Source of the DNA: Pectobacterium aroidearum | Lineage (GTDB): Bacteria; Pseudomonadota; Gammaproteobacteria; Enterobacterales; Enterobacteriaceae | Length of the DNA stretch: 64,000 nt | Reading direction: 5' to 3' | Assembly: GCF_041228105.1 (NCBI RefSeq) | Contig: NZ_CP166097.1 | Coordinates: 1,984,001 to 2,048,000, forward strand | Shown here: piece after piece, positions 60,398 to 64,000 of the stretch | Layout of the letters: every line of letters starts with the position of its first letter | How positions within the stretch are numbered: the first letter of the stretch is position 1 | The notes under the pieces: generated by a model | The model's database searches: none | Told to the model about the DNA's origin: nothing | The model's input: only the letters and a program-made list of their open reading frames with translations | Position numbers and translations under genes: made by a program

Positions 60398-61365
60398 TGC
60401 TGACATGGCGTAAACATGGGCTAATCTATTCACCTCAGGCGCATCCACCTTTGATTGGTGGGGCAGGGTATGCCCAATCCCCTCAGGCCTTGGTATTTGA
60501 TGATTTTGTTCGTATATATTTTTCTACTCGCGAAATAGATGAGAAAAATAATAAATTCATCAGTCGAGTTTCTTATGTAGATATGGATAAGAATCTGCAG
60601 GAGATCTTGAACGTTAGTGCGGCACCTGTGATCGATCACGCAGAATTAGGCACGTTTGATGAACACGGCATTTTTCCCTTCAACGTTTTGCGCCACAATG
60701 ATGCAGTAATGGCTTGGACCACAGGATGGAATCGCCGGGTCTCTGTTTCTGTGGATACCTCGATAGGTTTGGCAATTAGTCGTGATGGCGGTAATACCTT
60801 TCAACGGCATGCGACAGGCCCTGTGATGTCGGCTTCCTTGCACGAACCTTATTTGGTCGGGGATGCATTTGTTCTGCATCTCGAAGGGCGCTTCCATATG
60901 TGGTACATCTACGGCGTGGGTTGGAAAAGGCAACAGTCTGATTCTCCACCAGACCGCGTTTATAAAATTGCACATGCTGTTTCTGACGATGGCATCGACT
61001 GGGTGCGAGAGAGTAAGCCTATCATTGCCGATCGGCTTGGTGATGATGAATGTCAGGCGTTGCCGACAGTGATCAAAGTGGGCAATCGATATCACATGAT
61101 TTTTTGTTATCGCGAGTGTTTCGATTTTCGCTTAGGTGCCGGACGTGGATACCGTCTTGGTTATGCCTGGTCAGACGATCTTATGACATGGCATAGAGAT
61201 GATTCTCAGGTGCCTGCTATTTCGGGACCTGGGGAATGGGATAGCGAGATGCAGTGTTATCCGCACCTTTTCCGAAGTGATGAGAAGGTATACTTGCTCT
61301 ATAACGGCAACGCATTCGGAAAAGAAGGCTTTGGTTTGGCTGAGTTGACTGCATGCAGCGAATGA
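60397..61365 (+). CDS. five-bladed beta-propeller protein, copy 2 (paralogue)
   Basis: This is a diverged tandem copy of the preceding gene: the same WRKHGLIY opening, FDDFVRIYFSTR, FDEHGIFP, GWKRQ, DDECQALPTV, YHMIFCYRE and WDSEMQCYPHLF landmarks appear in the same order over 322 residues. Retention of both copies suggests division of labour or a heteromer. It has no signal peptide. Its end overlaps the GNAT gene start. Confidence 0.75.
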   Translation: MLTWRKHGLIYSPQAHPPLIGGAGYAQSPQALVFDDFVRIYFSTREIDEKNNKFISRVSYVDMDKNLQEILNVSAAPVIDHAELGTFDEHGIFPFNVLRHNDAVMAWTTGWNRRVSVSVDTSIGLAISRDGGNTFQRHATGPVMSASLHEPYLVGDAFVLHLEGRFHMWYIYGVGWKRQQSDSPPDRVYKIAHAVSDDGIDWVRESKPIIADRLGDDECQALPTVIKVGNRYHMIFCYRECFDFRLGAGRGYRLGYAWSDDLMTWHRDDSQVPAISGPGEWDSEMQCYPHLFRSDEKVYLLYNGNAFGKEGFGLAELTACSE

Positions 61366-61805
61366 TTATACGTCAGAATAGCGCCACCGCGGAGGATATC
61401 GCATCGCATCTGCGTGCCTGTGATGATGCATTTGTCCGTTCGCTAGAGCACCGAGTTGAAATAGCGGCCTATGCCGCTAAGATAGCTCGCCTTGCTCATT
61501 GCATTGAAGGATGGAGAGACGAACGTTTAGTCGGCCTTGTCGCTTCATATTTTAATGAACAAACAAGGATTGCATTTATTACTAATGTTTCTGTACTCGT
61601 GGAAGCTCAGGGCATGGGTTTCGGCGGTATTTTGTTGGAACACTGTATCGCGAAAATGCAAACGCTAGGTGCGATAGAAATACGTTTGGAAGTTGAAGAA
61701 AGTAATCAGGTTGCCAGATACTTTTATCTAAAACATGCTTTTATTCAGTCAGGAATTAGCGGCAATATCCTGCAAATGATCCGACATTGTGAGACGAGAA
61801 CATGA
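61353..61805 (+). CDS. GNAT-family N-acyltransferase
   Basis: The 150 residues form one GNAT domain: motif A VSVLVEAQGMGFGGILLEHC (acyl-CoA pyrophosphate loop QGMGFGG) and motif B ARYFYLKHAFIQSG. In this setting it plausibly N-acylates the 4-amino group of the sugar made by the aminotransferase. Two in-frame starts exist: ATG 61353 and ATG 61362; the latter overlaps the previous stop as ATGA. It overlaps the next gene by four bases. Confidence 0.82.
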   Translation: MQRMIIRQNSATAEDIASHLRACDDAFVRSLEHRVEIAAYAAKIARLAHCIEGWRDERLVGLVASYFNEQTRIAFITNVSVLVEAQGMGFGGILLEHCIAKMQTLGAIEIRLEVEESNQVARYFYLKHAFIQSGISGNILQMIRHCETRT

Positions 61806-62542
61806 CAATCAACAGAAATTATGATCAGGAAATTAAGGATACAGCAGGACATAAATACGCCTATAATTTCGACTTTGATGTGATGCATCCTTTTATGGTT
61901 CGTGCATTCACTCCTTTCTTTCGTCCAGGAAATTTATTGGAGCTAGGGAGCTTCAAAGGTGATTTTACTTCACGGCTACAGGAACATTTCAACGATATCA
62001 CATGCGTTGAAGCGTCCGCAGAAGCGATTTCATATGCTAAAGGTCGGTTAAAAGACGGAGTAACTTATATTCATTCACGCTTTGAAGATGTTCAATTACC
62101 TCGTCGTTACGATAATATTGTATTGACGCATGTGCTTGAGCATATTGATGACCCCATCGCTCTGCTTAAGCGTATTAATGATGAATGGTTAGCGGAAGGA
62201 GGACGTTTATTCCTCGTTTGCCCTAATGCTAATGCAGCTTCCCGCCAGATAGCCGTAAAAATGGGGATTATTTCCCATAATTCGGCGGTGACTGAAGCAG
62301 AATTTGAGCATGGACATCGTTGTACGTATGCACTGGATACACTTGAGCGCGACGCGAGTCTTGCTGGATTACACGTTGCCTACCGTTCAGGTATATTCTT
62401 TAAAGCTTTAGCGAATTTTCAATGGGACAAATTATTGCAAACCGATATCATAACAAATGAATATTTAGAAGGTTGCTATCAGCTGGGCCAACAATACCCT
62501 GATCTCTGTTCTAGTATATTTTTATTGTGTAAAAAAAAATAA
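61802..62542 (+). CDS. class I SAM-dependent methyltransferase
   Basis: The 246 residues show a standard SAM fold: motif I LLELGSFKGDF, acidic residue after the second strand (CVEASAEAI), VLTHVLEHIDDP as motif II, and a GGRLFLVCPN strand. It probably O-methylates the sugar or the flagellin glycan, as VioM-like enzymes do in other viosamine islands (inference). It overlaps the GNAT gene (ATGA) and ends in a lysine run. Confidence 0.85.
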   Translation: MTINRNYDQEIKDTAGHKYAYNFDFDVMHPFMVRAFTPFFRPGNLLELGSFKGDFTSRLQEHFNDITCVEASAEAISYAKGRLKDGVTYIHSRFEDVQLPRRYDNIVLTHVLEHIDDPIALLKRINDEWLAEGGRLFLVCPNANAASRQIAVKMGIISHNSAVTEAEFEHGHRCTYALDTLERDASLAGLHVAYRSGIFFKALANFQWDKLLQTDIITNEYLEGCYQLGQQYPDLCSSIFLLCKKK

Positions 62543-62586
62543 TCTGATTTTAATTTTTATATAACTAATGAACATGGAGGTTTATT

Positions 62587-64000
62587 ATGCAAAGCTACGC
62601 TCATGCCAAAGCTATGCATCAATTTTATCGGGATGTATTTACAAGAGATATTGAGCTTGGTGAGACGGGTAATATTCCTCTGAGAGTCATAGACAGTGTG
62701 GTTAAAGAATTTAATTGCGATGTGTTATTTGTTGCCAGAGAGCTGAGTTTACATGATAGCGGGCTGCCATCCGACAAAGATAAAGCGTTAAAACAACTAC
62801 TTGTCACGATGGCCCATGCTAATATGGCTTTCGATGAAAAATGGAGTGGATATCAGAAAAAGCTGCCTGATGAATATGTTATTGGTATTCGCAATTCATT
62901 AATAGATATACTGAAATTAAATCCTAATATAGAATACCTTGTCATAGCAATTCAAATTTTATTTAGAATTGGTGACGTTGACTCATCGGTTAATTTGATA
63001 AATAACAATTTCTCGACATTAAAGAACTCCCCGGCAGCTTTCAGAATATTGTTGATGATCTGTATTATTGAAGAGGATTATGAACTTACCTTACCTTTAA
63101 TAAAGGAAATGACATCTAATCAACATTTAATAGGTGAAGATTTGATGGTTTTATTAATGCTGGTTTGTTCGATTTATAGGCTTGGTGGATATCCAGATTC
63201 TTTTATTAACTTCTCTTCGCTCTTAGACGAAAAAGCTCATTCTATTTCAAATGATGACTATAATTGGATAATAAGAAAAAACCATCAGAATAAGAAGACA
63301 ACCATCATCATAGCTTGTGATGTTAAATATTACTATGAGCACGCTATACCAGCATTGTATTCAATTTATGAAACAAATAAAGACAGTTTTAATGTCCATA
63401 TTCATGTTTATAATATTGATGATGAAACATCTATTGATATTAAAAATAAAAATAAGCAGTTTCCTGAGCTAAATATTTCTTGTACGGCAGAGCGTTTATC
63501 TACGTCTTCAAACATGAGTGCCGATTATGCATCAAGGCGATTTGTTTTTGCTAATTACGCTTTAAGTGCATTAGATACCCCTTTGCTAATTTTAGATGCT
63601 GATTGTTTATTAAGAAAGGATTGGCTATCGTCAATTCAAACACAGGCATTTGACTTGATTTTGACGACTACTGAAAATGCGCCTTTTTGGGAAAACGCAT
63701 CGGCAGGTTTTGTTTACCTGGGTGGTGGGGAAGAGTCAAGGAATTATATTGATAGAGTATCGTCATTCATTCATGTTAATTTAGTCAACAATAATCATGT
63801 ATGGTTTTTAGATCAAGTTGCGCTTTCTGCCGCCCTTGATTATGTAAAAGATAAAAATACTGTTTTCAGGATTAATTCCTCATTTGTTTGTGACATTAGC
63901 CATACTGACTACTCATTTATGTGGGTAGTAACCACTATGAAAAATATTGAAGGAAGATATTTTTCATATAAAAATTATCTTATTGATAAATATAGTGTTA
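62587..64000 (+). CDS. putative glycosyltransferase (GT-A fold), truncated by the window edge
   Basis: The frame stays open from the ATG at 62587 (GGAGG six bases upstream) to the last base, at least 471 codons. The N-terminal 235 residues are helical and of unknown family. From about residue 238 a GT-A, GT8-like domain begins (KTTIIIACDVKYYYEHAIPA, split from VHIHVYNID) and reaches a DxD metal-binding motif, D337-A-D339, in TPLLILDADCLLRKDWL; WFLDQVALSAAL follows. No signal peptide is seen. Likely adds or extends the flagellin glycan. Its codon use is AT-rich compared with the flagellar genes. Confidence 0.8.
   Translation, partial: MQSYAHAKAMHQFYRDVFTRDIELGETGNIPLRVIDSVVKEFNCDVLFVARELSLHDSGLPSDKDKALKQLLVTMAHANMAFDEKWSGYQKKLPDEYVIGIRNSLIDILKLNPNIEYLVIAIQILFRIGDVDSSVNLINNNFSTLKNSPAAFRILLMICIIEEDYELTLPLIKEMTSNQHLIGEDLMVLLMLVCSIYRLGGYPDSFINFSSLLDEKAHSISNDDYNWIIRKNHQNKKTTIIIACDVKYYYEHAIPALYSIYETNKDSFNVHIHVYNIDDETSIDIKNKNKQFPELNISCTAERLSTSSNMSADYASRRFVFANYALSALDTPLLILDADCLLRKDWLSSIQTQAFDLILTTTENAPFWENASAGFVYLGGGEESRNYIDRVSSFIHVNLVNNNHVWFLDQVALSAALDYVKDKNTVFRINSSFVCDISHTDYSFMWVVTTMKNIEGRYFSYKNYLIDKYSV

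Overview
The window looks like a chromosome segment of a motile enterobacterium, most likely a soft-rot Pectobacterium. The pointers are Enterobacteriaceae-type FlhDC, Mot, Che, Flh, Flg and Fli proteins, all at E. coli-like lengths. The flagellar and chemotaxis genes are packed into one continuous block rather than scattered as in E. coli. A 471-residue globin-coupled diguanylate cyclase of the PccGCS/DosC type lies next to flhDC. The genus call is from recall of families and gene order; no database was searched.

Layout. (1) Positions 1-4003 are accessory DNA: the first codons of a divergent gene, a 40-residue membrane mini-ORF, D-serine dehydratase (dsdA), a multiply broken penicillin-binding protein 1B-like pseudogene cut off at about 3510 beside a cluster of short repeats, and finally a 3' remnant of a tRNA-Gly gene. 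The remnant lies just upstream of intact tRNA-Cys and tRNA-Leu genes, the place where enterobacteria normally carry glyW-cysT-leuZ. This suggests that 1-4003 is the right end of a tRNA-integrated island. (2) Positions 4558-10480 hold small unknown genes, a KTSC-domain protein, the heme-sensor diguanylate cyclase, a chemoreceptor and an EamA-type transporter. (3) Positions 10951-26104 hold the flhDC control region (a perfect CRP palindrome and an RcsAB-like box), flhDC, motAB-cheAW-mcp, cheRBYZ and flhBAE. (4) Positions 26163-38096 hold flgNM and flgA (minus) and flgBCDEFGHIJKL (plus). (5) Positions 38438-49325 hold fliFGHIJK and fliLMNOPQR, all on the minus strand, with divergent fliE. (6) Positions 50167-53542 hold fliDST (minus) and fliC (plus). 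(7) From 53766 to the right edge is an AT-richer plus-strand island of sugar-modification genes. It has a methyltransferase/TPR/GT41 (OGT-SPINDLY type) fusion, a VioA-like sugar aminotransferase, a WbqC-family protein, two tandem beta-propeller paralogues, a GNAT acyltransferase, a methyltransferase and a glycosyltransferase that runs off the window.

How it fits together. FlhDC should drive the class 2 operons (basal body, export gate, hook). FliA-type promoters are readable in front of fliC, fliDST, flgMN, flgK and the 7516-9237 chemoreceptor, and FlgM restrains FliA. fliA itself is not in the window. The terminal island is best read as a flagellin glycosylation locus. A dTDP-4-amino-4,6-dideoxyglucose (viosamine) type sugar would be made and decorated by acylation and methylation, then attached to serines or threonines of a short flagellin by the GT41 fusion. 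This resembles in concept the viosamine-modified flagellin of Pseudomonas syringae, but with a different gene set, and it is the most interesting system here.
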